Below the pieces are notes generated by a model. The model was given only the letters and a program-made list of their open reading frames with translations, made no database searches and was not told the DNA's origin. Source: Embiotoca jacksoni (Eukaryota; Chordata; Actinopteri; Embiotocidae). Taken from it: a stretch of 64,000 bases of DNA. Shown in pieces: positions 49,291 through 61,992 of the stretch (position 1 is its first letter; each line of letters opens with the position of its first letter). The DNA lies in NCBI GenBank assembly GCA_022577435.1, contig JAKOON010000005.1, positions 12,117,224 through 12,181,223 of the forward strand, given 5' to 3'. Made by a program: the position numbers and the translations under genes.

Positions 49291-51348
49291 ATGACTTTTT
49301 ACGATGACATTTACCCATTCTACCCTTCACAAAGGACTACCTTCATCTTCAGTAGCCACTTGCTCATCATTATCCTGGTCTTCCTTGTGCTAGCAGTCAG
49401 TCTTCTCCTCATTCTGCCAGGGATACGAGGGAAGTCGGTGAGTGCGAGCCATCGGATTACTTACTGCAAACATGTCACAAAACCTCAGAGTTTTTCTCTC
49501 TCTGTGCTTGTTAGGACTCGGATGATTATTGAAAGGGGAGAATAATAATATCATTACATGTTAATGCTTTAATTTCATTGTCCTTGCCTCCTTTTTATTT
49601 CATCTAAAATAATTTTTAACTTCCTCTTCCTCTCAGCGGCTGTTCTGGATGTTCAGAATAAATATCAGCTTGTTCATAGGTGGTGTGATAGTGGGTGAGT
49701 TTTGTGTTCTTATCATTGCTATGGAATAAATCACAGATGTTCCTTTTCTTGCCATCATTATTTACCTTTTACATCATTTTCCTGCAGCGCTCAACTTTAC
49801 CAACAACTGGGCTGAGGCCAGAATGACCACAAACGCGACCTACAAGTCTTTCAGTAATGCTGTGGTTAATGCTGAGATCGGCTTGCATGTTGGACTGTAT
49901 GGCATTAATGTTACTCTTAAAGGTGAGTCACTGTCTCTGCTGTCGTGTGAATCTGACGTGCAAAACAGCCATAAACTGGCAGTTTTTAGATCTTTGGTTT
50001 GTCATTGTAAAATCTCCTGAAATATCCCTGCAGTCTCTTGTCATAAAACTATATCACCATCTTGTGTCAGACACGTCATTCCTATCTGTCTTGCATATTC
50101 ATTTTAGGTGTATTTGTTGTATTTCATACGTAATGCCCCTTTTTTTCTTTCACAGGGAATCCTGTTGTACAGTTCAATGAGACCATTGACTACAATGAGA
50201 TGTTCAGCTGGCATGACTCTATTGAAGAAGAGTACGAGGAAGCTCTGGGGAAAGGTTTGCCCAACCCCATCCTGTACATCGCTGAGAAGTTCACCCTGAG
50301 CAGCCCGTGTGGTCTCATCTTTCAATACCGATACTCTGGTCGATACGCTTCTGCAACCCTCTGGTGATTATTTATAACTCATTTCATTTTGTCTAATAAT
50401 ATTTGTCAATTTCATCAGATTCTTGTTAAAATAACAGAAATTACCATAACCGTGCATTAATGGATCCACAGGACAGCATTTTGCTGCTGGATGCTCGCCA
50501 ACATCCTCTTCTCCATGCCGGTCATTCTGTACGCCGGGTACATGATGATGGCCACCGCTGCCTTCATTTTCTTCTCTGTGGCGTCCTTCTCCACCATCAT
50601 GAATGTGCCTCAGTGTGTTTTCTCCATAGGAGCTGACTCCTTTGAAACAGAATACAGCCATTCGTTCTGGCTGGCTTTGGCTACAGGTAAAGAAATGAAG
50701 CTGCACATTGACTGATTTCGTAGTTTTTGGACTTGAAACTGGCATACAAAGCCAAGTGGAGAGCGGTGACTTCTACTAACTGAGCTGATTTCCAGGTGTG
50801 CTGTGCGCCATCATCGGGATTCTTGTGGTGATGTTTAACTTTCTGATACCAGAGAAGATGAAAGACGCTTTCAGTATTGGTGTTGACAGCTGTGAAGATG
50901 ATGACTTTTCTAATGGGGAGGGCTACCTGAATTCGGTTTTTCTTGATGGAGTCATAACTTCATCATTGACATCAGAAATTACAGAGGTAAGTGTCTTGCA
51001 TTAAGTTTTTTTTTTTTTTTTTTTTTTACAGTCAGATCAGTAATTAATTTACAAGCAGAATTAGTACCTTATTTATTCTCCTTTCAGTGATTTCATGGGA
51101 AAGTTATCTTGACATAAATTATTTGCCATAAAATACACATTAAGTTCTGCTTTGAGAAAAATGGTGACCAGGGCAGTGTTGATAAGGCATCTCAGATTAA
51201 AACAGAATTATTATTATTACTGCTATTATTGCCAGCACAGCATACATCCTGAGTGCTGCACATTTATGTCCAATAATAAAAAAGTTATCTGCACCTTTTC
51301 TGTGCACTAATTGATATTTTTGTCTTTGTGTTTCAGGACTATTTATGA
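49291..51348 (+). CDS. duoxa: Dual oxidase maturation factor
   Basis: DUOXA is an ER-resident, five-helix membrane protein that binds DUOX, lets it leave the ER and forms part of the active oxidase at the surface. Coding exons: 49,291-49,437; 49,637-49,694; 49,788-49,922; 50,156-50,363; 50,472-50,686; 50,796-50,986; 51,337-51,348. Phases agree and give 321 aa (human DUOXA1 is 343). The protein starts MTFYDDIYPFYPSQRTTF, with helix 1 (LLIIILVFLVLAVSLLLI) followed by the family motif LPGIRGK. An extracellular loop carries N-glycosylation sites (NFT, NAT, NVT, NET) and KGLPNPILYIAEKFT-SPCG. Later helices include LFSMPVILYAGYMMMATA. The last exon adds only Asp-Tyr-Leu and a stop. The ATG at 49,291 aligns with family starts. 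It is divergent from duox. It could be called duoxa1 or duoxa2; fish generally have one gene. Confidence 0.95.
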
Positions 51349-52626
51349 AGCTGTCCAGATTCCCCTCAGGAAGCTTTTCCAGTTAATACTTGAAGATATT
51401 TTAGCTGAATGTGTTACTGAATGTATTGTCTGTTTCACATCTGTTTTAATTATGTATGCGAGGCTGTAAGTGTTATGTGTTATGAGTTAACTGTAAATAG
51501 TTGTATTTGTGAAGCACATTGTCATGTACATTGTACCATATAACACAACTTAAATTTGTTTTGGATCTATATGGTGTGTATATACAGGACACTGATCGAT
51601 GTGAATGTTAGGTCTGTCAGTGTTCAATTGCATTTGAAAGGAAATGTGAGACAAAATACATTAAAACTGGTAATGTTTATGTTGGACAGCCTCATCAGGA
51701 TTTCTTTCATCACAAGCAGATGGTTGTGGTAACAACAGTTTCAGAAGTTGAACTACATTCACAACTTCTGAGATCCAAATAAATGTGAAAACACGAGGAC
51801 AAGAATGAAAACAAAACTGATTGCATAAGCACAACTGATCATTCTCTAATTCAGCCTAATGTATTTTGTGTCTCCAATGTTAAGTATCTTTTTCTGCCAT
51901 AAAATCTTAATAAAATGAAACCAAACAAGTATTAAGCAGTGAAATTGTATTTTCCGTGTGTTTTAACATTACATTCATCCAGTAATGTCTATTTTGATAC
52001 ATTCTTGTACGCTCTGGTAAAGGTAATGATAACCAATACTGTATGTCTTTGAAGAGTAGGTGTGTCTTTGGCCTTCAGCGTCACCATAATACACAGAGTT
52101 CAGTGCCTTTGTACAGCATATTACTAACTTCTTTTAATACTTACTGTAATAGATTATCATGTCAGATTGAGAGTGAATCCCTGGTCAGTAATTTTTCATA
52201 ACCACATGCATATACTGTAGGAGTATGATGGTGTTCCCAACCAAGTCCTTGAGTAATCCAAAGTATTTACAGTAGAAGAACAATTTTTAACTCCATACAC
52301 ATTATAAAAATGACTAAATAAAAAATAAATGTACTAATTTATCTCTTCATAAGAAAATAATCATGACCATAAAGCTACTTCTCTTCGACACCATAAACTC
52401 ACGTACAGTACTACAGACAGAGTATTCACATTGTAAGGCCATTATGACAATGTAATTCAAGATAAAACCTGAAAATGAGAACTGGATGTTCTTTACAGCA
52501 TCGAAACAAGAGGCCCAAAATAAAATGATAGAAAAATAAATTCTTCCCATCCCACTGAGCCACCTGTCTATCCTCTTCACACAGCCAGACATGCAGAGCT
52601 ACAGTGGGCTGATCCATGCAGGGTCT
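51349..52626. other. duoxa 3' UTR and convergent gap to apba2
   Basis: duoxa and apba2 converge here. Plus-strand AATAAA hexamers are at 51,778-51,783 and 51,909-51,914. I saw no canonical minus-strand AATAAA for apba2; an ATTAAA near 52,133 is a weak candidate. No coding segment is evident. Confidence 0.55.
51778..51914 (+). terminator. Two polyadenylation signals of duoxa
   Basis: AATAAA occurs at 51,778-51,783 and again at 51,909-51,914, about 430 and 560 nt after the stop codon. Either could end the transcript. Confidence 0.6.
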
Positions 52627-55600
52627 CTAGATGTAGATTGGCGTCTCCTGTCCCGTCAGCAGTCTGAACATCACAGCAGGCATTGTCTTCATGTTGATCT
52701 GGCAGAGATGAAAGAACTCTGTGAACTTAGGGGACAATTTTATGGATGCAGTCGTAATCACATCACTGGAAAGGTAATAAAATCCACATAGAAGCACCTC
52801 AAGTTAACACACTTTATCTCATGCATTTGACCCATACAAAAACAAAAGTAAAAAACAACATGTGGTGGTTTTAGTTTAGTTTAATTCAATTTAATATTAT
52901 TAAATTTTGTATTGTATATATTGTGTATTTTAAAACATTTTATATCTATAATTGTTTTACTACCCCTACTTTTTTATTGTTATTTGTATTGCCCTGTATC
53001 TATAAATGTGGCTGCAGTGAAAAAAAATAAAAATCCTCTTTTGGGAGTAACAAAGTATCTATCAATCTTCATCGGTGTTATTGTGCTGAACTTTGAAATG
53101 ATTGTGCAATCATTCTTTTTTATGATTCTCGACAAGGAAGGACAAACGCGAATTTTCAATGATGTGGAACTCGACATATAAAGAACGCAGTTTCCGTATT
53201 TGTACAGATAAGGATTATTATCTGGAATGAAATCAATTAGTTCCCCAAAGTTTACAGTTTCCTTTAACTGGAATTGCAGGTTGCTTAATTTCTGGGAGCT
53301 TTTCCAAACAGACATCCTCTGCTGCACTACTTCTTATCTAACCTGTTTCTATTCCTGCATGGCACAGAGTTTGTGTGGTGAAGTTATCAGGGGAAATTGC
53401 CATCTTGTGTCATGTGGAGTTCTTACCTCACCCACTGAGACAGACAGGGTTTGAACAATCTTCTCATGTGCCATGGCAACAACACTCTGACCATTTATTT
53501 CAATGATTCTGTGTCCAACACGTACGCCGCCTCGCTCAGCGATACCACCTCGCATCAGGCTGCAGATCTGAGGAAGCCAAGAACACACTCTGTATGTAAC
53601 TGCATGGTAAACGGCAGCACCCACAACAGTGGGGCTCTTCAGAGGTTGTCAACCTTTCATTTTGAGCCTCAACCTAAAGTTTAGTGTCACGCTAGCTACT
53701 CACAATGCCATTCTGAACACTGAAGCCGAGCTGGAACTTGAGATCAGGTCTCTTGATGAGGACAGTGGTGACAGGAGGACAGCTCACAATACTCAGCTTT
53801 ACCTTCACCTGATTCTTCAGACCCTGGAACAAAGTCCAAAAACACATTCATGTTGCAGCAAATATAGTCTTATTGACAATAAATCCCCTGAAAAGACTCT
53901 TCCATGATGTCCAAAAAAACATTTACAAACCCAACATACATCATCTTGCTGGATACTTGTTGCTGATTTGAGAACAAAATTGAGTTAAATTTTTAGGAGG
54001 AACCAATGGGCTGAGGGCTGCAGATCAGCTGCAGAGGCCAAACAATTTGGAGAGATGAACTAAAGAATATTGATGATTCAGTGTGTTATTGAATAATTGT
54101 GTGCATGGAATAAATCACTTAGGGTGTCAGGGTTTCCCCTACAATTATAACACTTCGGTGCAGCACCCAACATGTTTTACATACAAGCCACTGTAGCTTC
54201 ACTATTAGCTTTGCTTTACCAATGTTTGGTAATTATTAGATTATTTTTATGGCAGACAGGGAATTTTTTAATAAATAATGTAATAATGATAGTCCAAAAT
54301 TACATGAAAATGCATAGCTTTTAGTCAAACAAATGCCCACTACCCCCACCCCGCTACCACAGTAACTAAACTGTCCAGAAACCCGAGAAAAACCCTGGGA
54401 TGTTAGAGTTTCATCTTAATTCATCTGTTTTGTCTATCCACTTCATCCGTCTGATGCCTAACAAAGGCGGAAGACCATCTCAGTATGCAATAAGCAGAAA
54501 GCAAAGGGATAACCAGAACAAATCACCAGTCCACCAACAGTTTTTGCATCGACAGTCAAATTCATTCTTTCAGAGTCACCTGTGCTGCTGACCAACATGT
54601 TTTTGCAGTGGGGCCAAAAACTCAAAAAGAGATAAAGATTTATTGTTGGGAGGTAAGCCACTGTGTCATTCTCTGATTCAAGTATCTCCTCATCTAATTG
54701 AACTGTGTACAAATGTAAACTGGAGGTGCTTAAATAAGCTCCACACCTTGATGATGCCTTGACAGGTGGCAAGTGGAAGCCCCACCAGACTGGTGTCGTT
54801 AATGGACATAATCTGGTCCCCCACACTGAGCTTCCCAGAGCGAGCTGCAGGGCCGCTGTTCAGCATACTGGCCATGATGACGGTGGGCAGAATGGAGCCC
54901 CAGCCAGACTCCACTATAACCACTCCGAGGCTCTCCCCCTTCTGCTTCTCCACGTACAGCTGCAACACAGGAAAAAATGCATTTCCTGAAGCTTTTTCAA
55001 GCACAGTTTGAATTTCACAAATTGAGGTGTAGAATATTTTTGAGAGTCTGGTCCAAATATTTCTGTTAAGGTATATTATTTAAAAAAATATATATAATTC
55101 ATAAGGTTTAATATTTACCAGACACTTTTACCATATAGCTTTATACTGCATATTAAAGATTTTTTTTTGTTTTGTTAGAATAAAATGCTAAAACGGGGGA
55201 GTGTAATGAAAAATTCTAATATTTTCATGTCTGCTATAAAATGTGCTGTGCAACAACAACAAGGCCGTCCTCATAGATTTTTAGACGATTTGTGTGAAAC
55301 ATCCACGCTTTAAAATTTAGAGCACCTTTGCGATTAGTGTTAGCCTTGTTGCTTGCCTTGCCAAGGGAACTGATACAGGGGTGGGTGGAAAATAGGGTCC
55401 GAGAGTCCAATCTGTTTGACTGGGACATTTTTATCTCTCTTGCTAGTATAATGAAAAACAAAACTGACAACTTCTCTTTTGTGAATCTTTGTTTCAGATT
55501 TTCCACACCAGGTAAATCCATCAGTCATCATCCACAATTTACCAATAAAAAATGTCCCACCTCTTTACAGTTGTCTGAGTTTGAGAAATGGACGAGGTCA

Positions 55601-56459
55601 TCGTGGTACATTTCCTGGGAGTTGATGATGTCACTGTATTGTTTCTGGCTCAAGTCGGTAGGGTTGATGCCATTGGCTCGCAGGAATTCTCTGTAGGCCA
55701 CACTAAAAGCCTGACCAATGGACTGTGCAATTAGCTGTGCCTGTGGGAAGGAGTGTTTGGGGAAACCTACTCAGCAGAAAGGCTATTCCAGTTGACAACA
55801 ACAAGGAAGTGGGAAAGATCACAACGGTTTAACACAGAATAAAAATCTAAAACAGAACTACATTATAAAGTAAAAATGTATGGAGAGTTAGTTAAGCAGC
55901 AGCACTTACATCCTCTGACTCAAACACATAGCAGATCATCCTGTATTGACTCTTCCCTTCGCTGGGAGAGTCGGGAGATTCTGAGAAATCCTCTGATGAG
56001 GACTGAGACATACGCCTCCGAGCCATCAGAACCACAATGCTGCCAATGTCGGCGATATAAGAGATGGTCCGCAAGGCACTGTCCATCATTGTCTCCTACC
56101 GAAAGCAAGAATAATGACAATCATTATGTCTGAAAATAAATTCACCAAAGTGATCAAACACAGAAGGGAGGCTGAGTTTCTAACCTGTGTGTCAGCATTC
56201 AGCACTTTGACAGCTTTAGTGGAGATAAACAGGTCCACTTCTGTTACCATTTGAGAGTCTTCATCTTGGCTCTTTGAAATAAATATTATTTCAATCAAAC
56301 ATTTTACATTTTGGTGCTTTTGTTTGATGCCACAGTCTACTATCAAAACACTGACATGGGGGGGGAGGTGAGCAAAAAAAAGAAAGAAGGAATGCAACAG
56401 CTCCACTGTGTGGTAAATAAATGGATTTACTGCAAGGATAACCTCTCAACAACAGCAGC

Positions 56460-56514
<55 letters not shown>

Positions 56515-58894
56515 ACTTATAAATCCCATTAATTCATTGAAGTGCAAAGGAAAAGGCACTTTCAGAGTACAAAACTGTGCCAATACTGAACGAATATCTT
56601 TGAAATACATCAGTTGTTTTTTTTTTAAACACATCAGAGATAAAATGAAATAAAGTATCTGATGGTGTGGTAGCTAAAGATTCAAATGAAACTTGTCTAA
56701 TGCCAGACTGAGACTATCAACACAATCAAATCAATTCTCCTGAACCTGAAGACCAATTTGTTCCCCAAACTTTATTTAAATTTGTCCCCACATTTTGAGA
56801 CAGGCTGACGAAAGCAGAAATCATTAGTTGATTTAAATATTTATAAACCAAATCAATAGATGTTAACGTCTGTCGCCCTGAAGGCAGATTACCTTGATCC
56901 GACTGACGGCTTCATGGGCCTGGGACATACGGACAGACTTGGATGGATTTTTATCAGACAACACCTGAGTGCAGCCAAGGTAGTTAGCAGCAAAGATGAT
57001 CCCATCAATGAGATCTTCTGGCTCACAGGGACCTGGGACTATTCAAACAAAACACTTAATTTGTTGCATTGATATATAAAAACTATCAAATGTAAGAGTA
57101 TTCTAAAATATTTACCATCTTCAAAGCTGGGAAAAGAAGCAGCTTCCTGCGTTTTCTTTGAAAATATTTAATAAGTTAGACCTCAAGGACAAATATTTTT
57201 ACGTACAAAAGCTACAAAGGAATATGTTTGAATTTTAACATGCATAATTAGGAAGAACTACATCGTACAAAATTAAAAGCTGTCAAATCTCATCTTCGAT
57301 ACATTTTGTGGTGAAACAATTTTTCACCTTGGGAGTGTTGCTTTCCTCTGCGGGGATGAGCTCTTGACTCTGAGGCCTCCTCGGCTGCTCTGGCACATCT
57401 TCAGGCATCACGGCTGGGCTTGGCGTCTCACCCTGCTGTACACAAACATCTGTTTTAATTGGGGCAAGTGTTGTTTAACATGTTTCTTGTTGTCCTATTT
57501 AGATGATTCTTTAGGGGAAAGATAACAAAGACTATTTCTCGTAATAGCATCATTTTAAAATCACATTTAATCCAGTCTGGGGTGCAGTGGTGGTAAATTA
57601 GGTACAAAAGTTAATAATAACAAACCACAGGGCATGAGATCTGACAAAGACCGACCCAGTTTACATTGGTTACCTGCTGGGGTTTCTCTGGCCGTCTCTG
57701 TCTCTCCTCAACAGCTTCCCTCTGTTGTTCTGGCGAGTGATTAGGAGGCAGGGAAGGTTTGATAACCCTAGGTTCGCTGTCCTGGCTGTTAGCTGTGGAG
57801 GGACTTGGTCTGGAAACAGGAGGAGTCGCTCTCTGAGGCTGGGCCTTCTGGGTGTCGGCAGGTGACTGAGGATGGGAATGACGAGGTGGTGGAGGAGGAT
57901 GTTGCTTACAAGAACCAGACCTAGCTCTGGTCCTGACAGCGGCCTTTTTGCAGTCCCTGGTCAAAGTCTTTGGACGCGGCTCAGTGCTATTGGTCACACA
58001 TCCTTTAATCCCAGAAGCGATATGCTCCATGTCCTCTCCTGTACCCCTTCTTCCCCGTCCTTTAGCCAGCCTCTCCTTCTCCTTTGAACCCATTTGAGAT
58101 GACTCACACTTCTTACTGGATCCTGGGATATTGTGGTTTCTTGCGACTCGAGTGTCATCTTCTCTTTCCCTTTCATCACTTCCCTTTCTAATTCTTTCAT
58201 TCTCATTGTCCTGATAAGGGCTAGTCTGCTTTTGAACACTACTCTCTGTCTCTTCTAAATCCTCTATAAATTTGGCCCCATCCAGCACCTCTTCTATCTC
58301 ATCTCCATCACTGAAGAAGAACCTGTCCTCCAGGCCTTTTTTCACTCCCCCCTCTGCTTCATCCCCGGCAATCGGAGCACAATGTGACCTAAAGCGATGG
58401 CCCATCTTATACGGCTTAGTGTCTGATTGTGATCCCTCACTTACTTCTGTGCTGTGTCGAGATCTAGGAGTGATCTGGTCAGTGGCACCGGTGTTCTCAT
58501 TAATATCATCACCTACTGCATGCTTTGTATAGCCGCCCTCCTCAGGACAATACTGTTTGTAGTACCTCATGTCCACGATGCCCTCTCGGTTCAAATGCAG
58601 CACCTCGTCATAGTCCTGCTCGACATCAGAGCCCACGTTGTCGTACTCAGAGCAGGTGTCCTCCATGTCCTCTGGACTAGGGTCACAACTCATGTAATAG
58701 TGGTTTGCAGAAACAGGAGAAGTCAGCTGGTCATTGTTGTCATCCTTCAAGGTACAAGGTGGTTGCTCAGTCCCCTCCCTCACCAAACCTCGCTGCTCTT
58801 CTTTGCTCTGTTTCGTAAATCTTGGACCGGAGCACGGTGAAGGGCTGGGAGACAATATTTTAGAAATGGTTCTTTGCTTCTCTCCATGAGCCAT
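52627..58894 (-). CDS. apba2: Amyloid-beta precursor protein-binding family A member 2 (Mint2/X11-like)
   Basis: Neuronal adaptor that binds the NPxY tail of APP through a PTB domain and other partners through two PDZ domains, acting in trafficking. Coding exons: 58,894-57,674; 57,435-57,328; 57,146-57,116; 57,032-56,893; 56,271-56,185; 56,095-55,910; 55,740-55,561; 54,959-54,747; 53,823-53,704; 53,567-53,427; 52,698-52,627, about 832 aa. The 407-residue first exon is acidic and disordered, with the conserved patch EQDYDEVLHLNREG then YCPEEGGY, and a PPPPPRHSHP stretch. PTB runs about 455-640 (GPCEPEDLIDGIIFAANYLG onward). PDZ1 starts LYVEKQKGESLGVV; PDZ2 contains LGFSVQNGI and the conserved ICSLMRGGIAERGG. 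The tail RLLTGQETPIYI matches Mint2 better than Mint1, as I recall them. Human APBA2 is 749 aa. A paralogue suffix (a or b) cannot be set from this window. Confidence 0.93.
52905..53075 (+). repeat. LINE-like 3' tail in an apba2 intron
   Basis: The words CCCTGTATCTATAAATGTGG, then CAGTGAAAAAAAATAAAAAT and TTTTGGGAGTAACAAAGTAT, parallel the tails at 14,150-14,298 and 32,549-32,620, with more divergence. Confidence 0.5.
56461..56510. repeat. (AC)n microsatellite in an apba2 intron
   Basis: An uninterrupted AC run of about 50 bp. It lies between the PTB exons at 56,271 and 56,893 and produces spurious Cys/Val frames on the minus strand. Confidence 0.95.
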
Positions 58895-58924
58895 CACTGG
58901 CTCCTTAGCCCACTACCCTAAACC
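58895..58924 (-). other. apba2: apba2 5' UTR attached to the first coding exon
   Basis: A CAG acceptor at 58,925-58,927 (minus strand) opens the first coding exon 30 nt before the ATG. The segment starts GGTTTAGGGTAG, which contains a stop relevant to the upstream ORF described in the findings. Confidence 0.55.
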
Positions 58925-61166
58925 CTGTAAACATTAACATTAACACATTTAGAATTTGTTTTAAATACTTGCATTACATGACACTTTTACTTGATATCAT
59001 CAATAAAACATCATCATTTATACTCTAAACAAACTCTCATAATGTCATAAAACATAATTAAACAAAGAGTTTGTTTAACAATGTTGTGCCTCTTCGCTTC
59101 TATTAATAGAGAAACTATTTATCCAATAAGATTCTGTTTCAGCTACAAAACATTTTCCCCTGTTCATGTTTTTTTTTCCAGAGCATCTCTCAATTATTTT
59201 CATCAGTACCAGATTTAAATAACATTTGGGGAAATATTTCTTACTTGAAAATCTCTGTGTCACACTTTAAACACAAACAAAATCAATCCATGCTCTAAGA
59301 ACAAACAGAAGCCCCTATTAGTTATGATACTATACATCCATCTAACACAGTGTTACATTGACATGCACCATCTCAGTCCTTTTGTCTCTGAGGACTGGTG
59401 ATGTTGTTTGTTATCTGTCATCTTGCTTGGTTGTGTCTGCTCTAATTTTGCCATGATGTCCAGAGCAGGAAACCAGCATTAAAGCCACGTTAACTCAGTC
59501 AGGCTGGTTGCAAATAATGTCTTTTCTGTAAAATCATTGTTAGTTTTTATATTTAAACTATACCCTTACAAACTAATCCCTGTAAAATTTTAAAAATGTG
59601 GTTTGTGTCATATTTATGACCCATGACTTATGTCCTTTGAGGAAGCAGGAATAGTACATCACTCTTTTGACACCTGACTATAACCTCTGAATGGATGTTT
59701 GCCCTGGACTAAGGCACAACACAACATCCCATGAAATGACAAATAAACAGGTAACACAACAGTTTAATAAAAATACTAATTTGTTTGCACACTTCTCTCT
59801 TATCATGTTTCAGTATTTTAAAGAGTCAAACAACAATAATTAAAAAAAAAAAGATTGTTACTGTAAATCAGAGTAAGTCATACAGTACTACAGAGCTGAG
59901 CTGATAGAGAAGTAATACGTAACAAATATAATACACATAAATTGCAGGTATTAGTAAAAAATTTACTGGCTCCAGACTCTCAAACGTGAATATTTGCTGG
60001 TTTTCTTTGTTTTCTATGACCAAGCCAGCAGTTTTAAATCATCACCTTGAGCTCAGGGAAGATGGGATGGGCATTTTTCTTGATTACTATGTCCTGATAT
60101 TCCATCGACCAAACAATTGATCAATAATTTGCAGACCGACTGATCTTGAAAATAACAGTTGATTGAAGCCCTATAGTTACACTACTAACAAACAACAACA
60201 GCAGCATTTTACACCAGCAAAGGATATGACAAATGATATTATAGAGAGAATGCATCAATACAACATAAAAATCCTATTAATTTAAGACCTTATGAATCCC
60301 ATTTTCATCTTTGCAATGATTCTAAGAGAAATACCTGAGTGTGATACTGGTGCTCTCAGTCTACTAATAAAGGCTCCAACATACTGAATGTACTGGAGCT
60401 GGCATGCTGAGCAGCGGTTTGCTACACGCCCAGTCTGAACGTGTCATCATCAACACCCTCACCTAAACATGAAGCATCCGAGCTTGTGGGTGAAAACAGT
60501 TCACTGTGCTATGAGGGCTCACGCTGTTCAACACTGTACACAATAAAATCAGATCATAATGCAACTGAGATTATGGCATCATCAATACAAAAACCTGTAA
60601 TGCCATCTCACAGACCTAATCATGACCTCTCCATGGTGCTGAACTGGCAATTAAAACAATGGGGGTCATTATAGTCTTGAACTGAGATTCAGTATGGCCG
60701 TTTTCTTCCAATTACCCTGCCCCTGGCGTATTTTTGGTGGTATTTTTTAAACCTATTACGCCGAACTTTTGCCGCAGCTGCAGGGGTGGCTGTTGTGGTG
60801 GCTCCGGTCTCCCCCACATGTGGACGCCGCATTCCCATCTCTGCCTAAATCTCGATAAAATAATCTGATATATGGTTTTCCTGCGCAAATAGGTCGCAGT
60901 GATGGAGTTGACTCCCTCCATACACTCTCTGCTGTTTTTTTGTGTGTTTTTTTTTTACCATCTGGAAGCGTCCTATTATTCTACTGCTGCTGCTGCTGCT
61001 GCAAATCACATCGACCTTGATTTGAAGCATAGAGACTGCACCACGCTGACATCCAACTAATGGGGCTGATGTCCCTACCACAGCAGCACATCCAGCTCTG
61101 TAATAGGCCTACATGCCTCACTATTACATTTCCACCTCCATATACTTAGATATTTCTGCGTGCCAC
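58925..61166. other. Intron in the apba2 5' UTR
   Basis: No supported coding exon. It is mostly AT-rich DNA, becoming more GC-rich with CTG-rich words (about 60,983-61,000) to the right. Confidence 0.5.
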
Positions 61167-61992
61167 TTACCGACATGGGTCCTGTGGGTGGCCCTCCTTG
61201 TAAAATGCCCGTGTGCTGATCAGATCAGATTGCTCTCCGGAATGGTGATTTTTGAATAAAAGCCGCACAGCAGCCCAGGAACCTGTGTAGAAAATGCACC
61301 CCCATCATGTGCTCACTGGTCGCCCTGGTGTGCTGCTGCTGCTGCCCAACATAAAACACTCCGAGGGCCAGAATAAGTGCCCAGTCAAACGTACGCACAA
61401 AAAGTGACGCATGTCAGGTTAGTTTACGTCAAGTTATTTTTTTTTAAATATTTAACAGTGTACCTGGATGCCATTTACAATATAAACGGATGATCAGTAT
61501 ATATTTTGTATCATATTATAACTATATTCTATTTAAAACGTGTAAAATATTGTAGACACAAATTATATATTTTTATTTACCTTAACTCGGTTTAAATCAT
61601 TTAGTATTTATAACATATCGATGTATCTGGGATCGATTTCTGCATCCTAAAAATCGTTCTGCACTCGGCTAGTTATGTCTGAGAAGCGGGATTGTTGTCA
61701 TCGTGCACAGCTCTTCTGTCACCGGTATGCCAGGTTATGTTTTCTACCACTGACTTATTGTTTATTGTGTGTATTCTGTTGCACGTATAAAGCACTAAAA
61801 AAAGCGCAAATGAGCGAACATTTCAAGTGTTTATTTTTCGCCGAGTTAGCGTTCAAATGTAGCTGGCGTTAAATAGCATTATTAACCATTTCTGCACCGG
61901 CGGCGGTTGAGAGTATGCAACAACAACAACAAAAGAAGCTTTAAAAAAAACAACGTAGTTTTTAGTCGAGCAACATCGCCACCGTCTGCAAC
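61167..61992. promoter_or_regulatory. Divergent apba2-fan1 upstream region
   Basis: The minus strand holds a probable non-coding apba2 exon ending at 61,167 (CATGTCG|GTAAGT) and reaching to roughly 61,380. fan1 starts at 61,993 on the plus strand, with a GGCGGCGG word about 90 bp upstream of it. There is no TATA box for fan1. The segment between probably serves both genes; the exact starts are not visible. Confidence 0.5.

Noticed and set aside
54759..55011. Plus-strand frames opposite the first PDZ exon of apba2
   Set aside because: They are reverse-strand shadows of the conserved PDZ1 exon at 54,747-54,959.
61675..61872. Upstream ATG frame before fan1
   Set aside because: It ends before the true start, is not in the alignment of FAN1 N-termini, and has no donor that would join it to 61,993. 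It may be 5' UTR sequence or upstream DNA.
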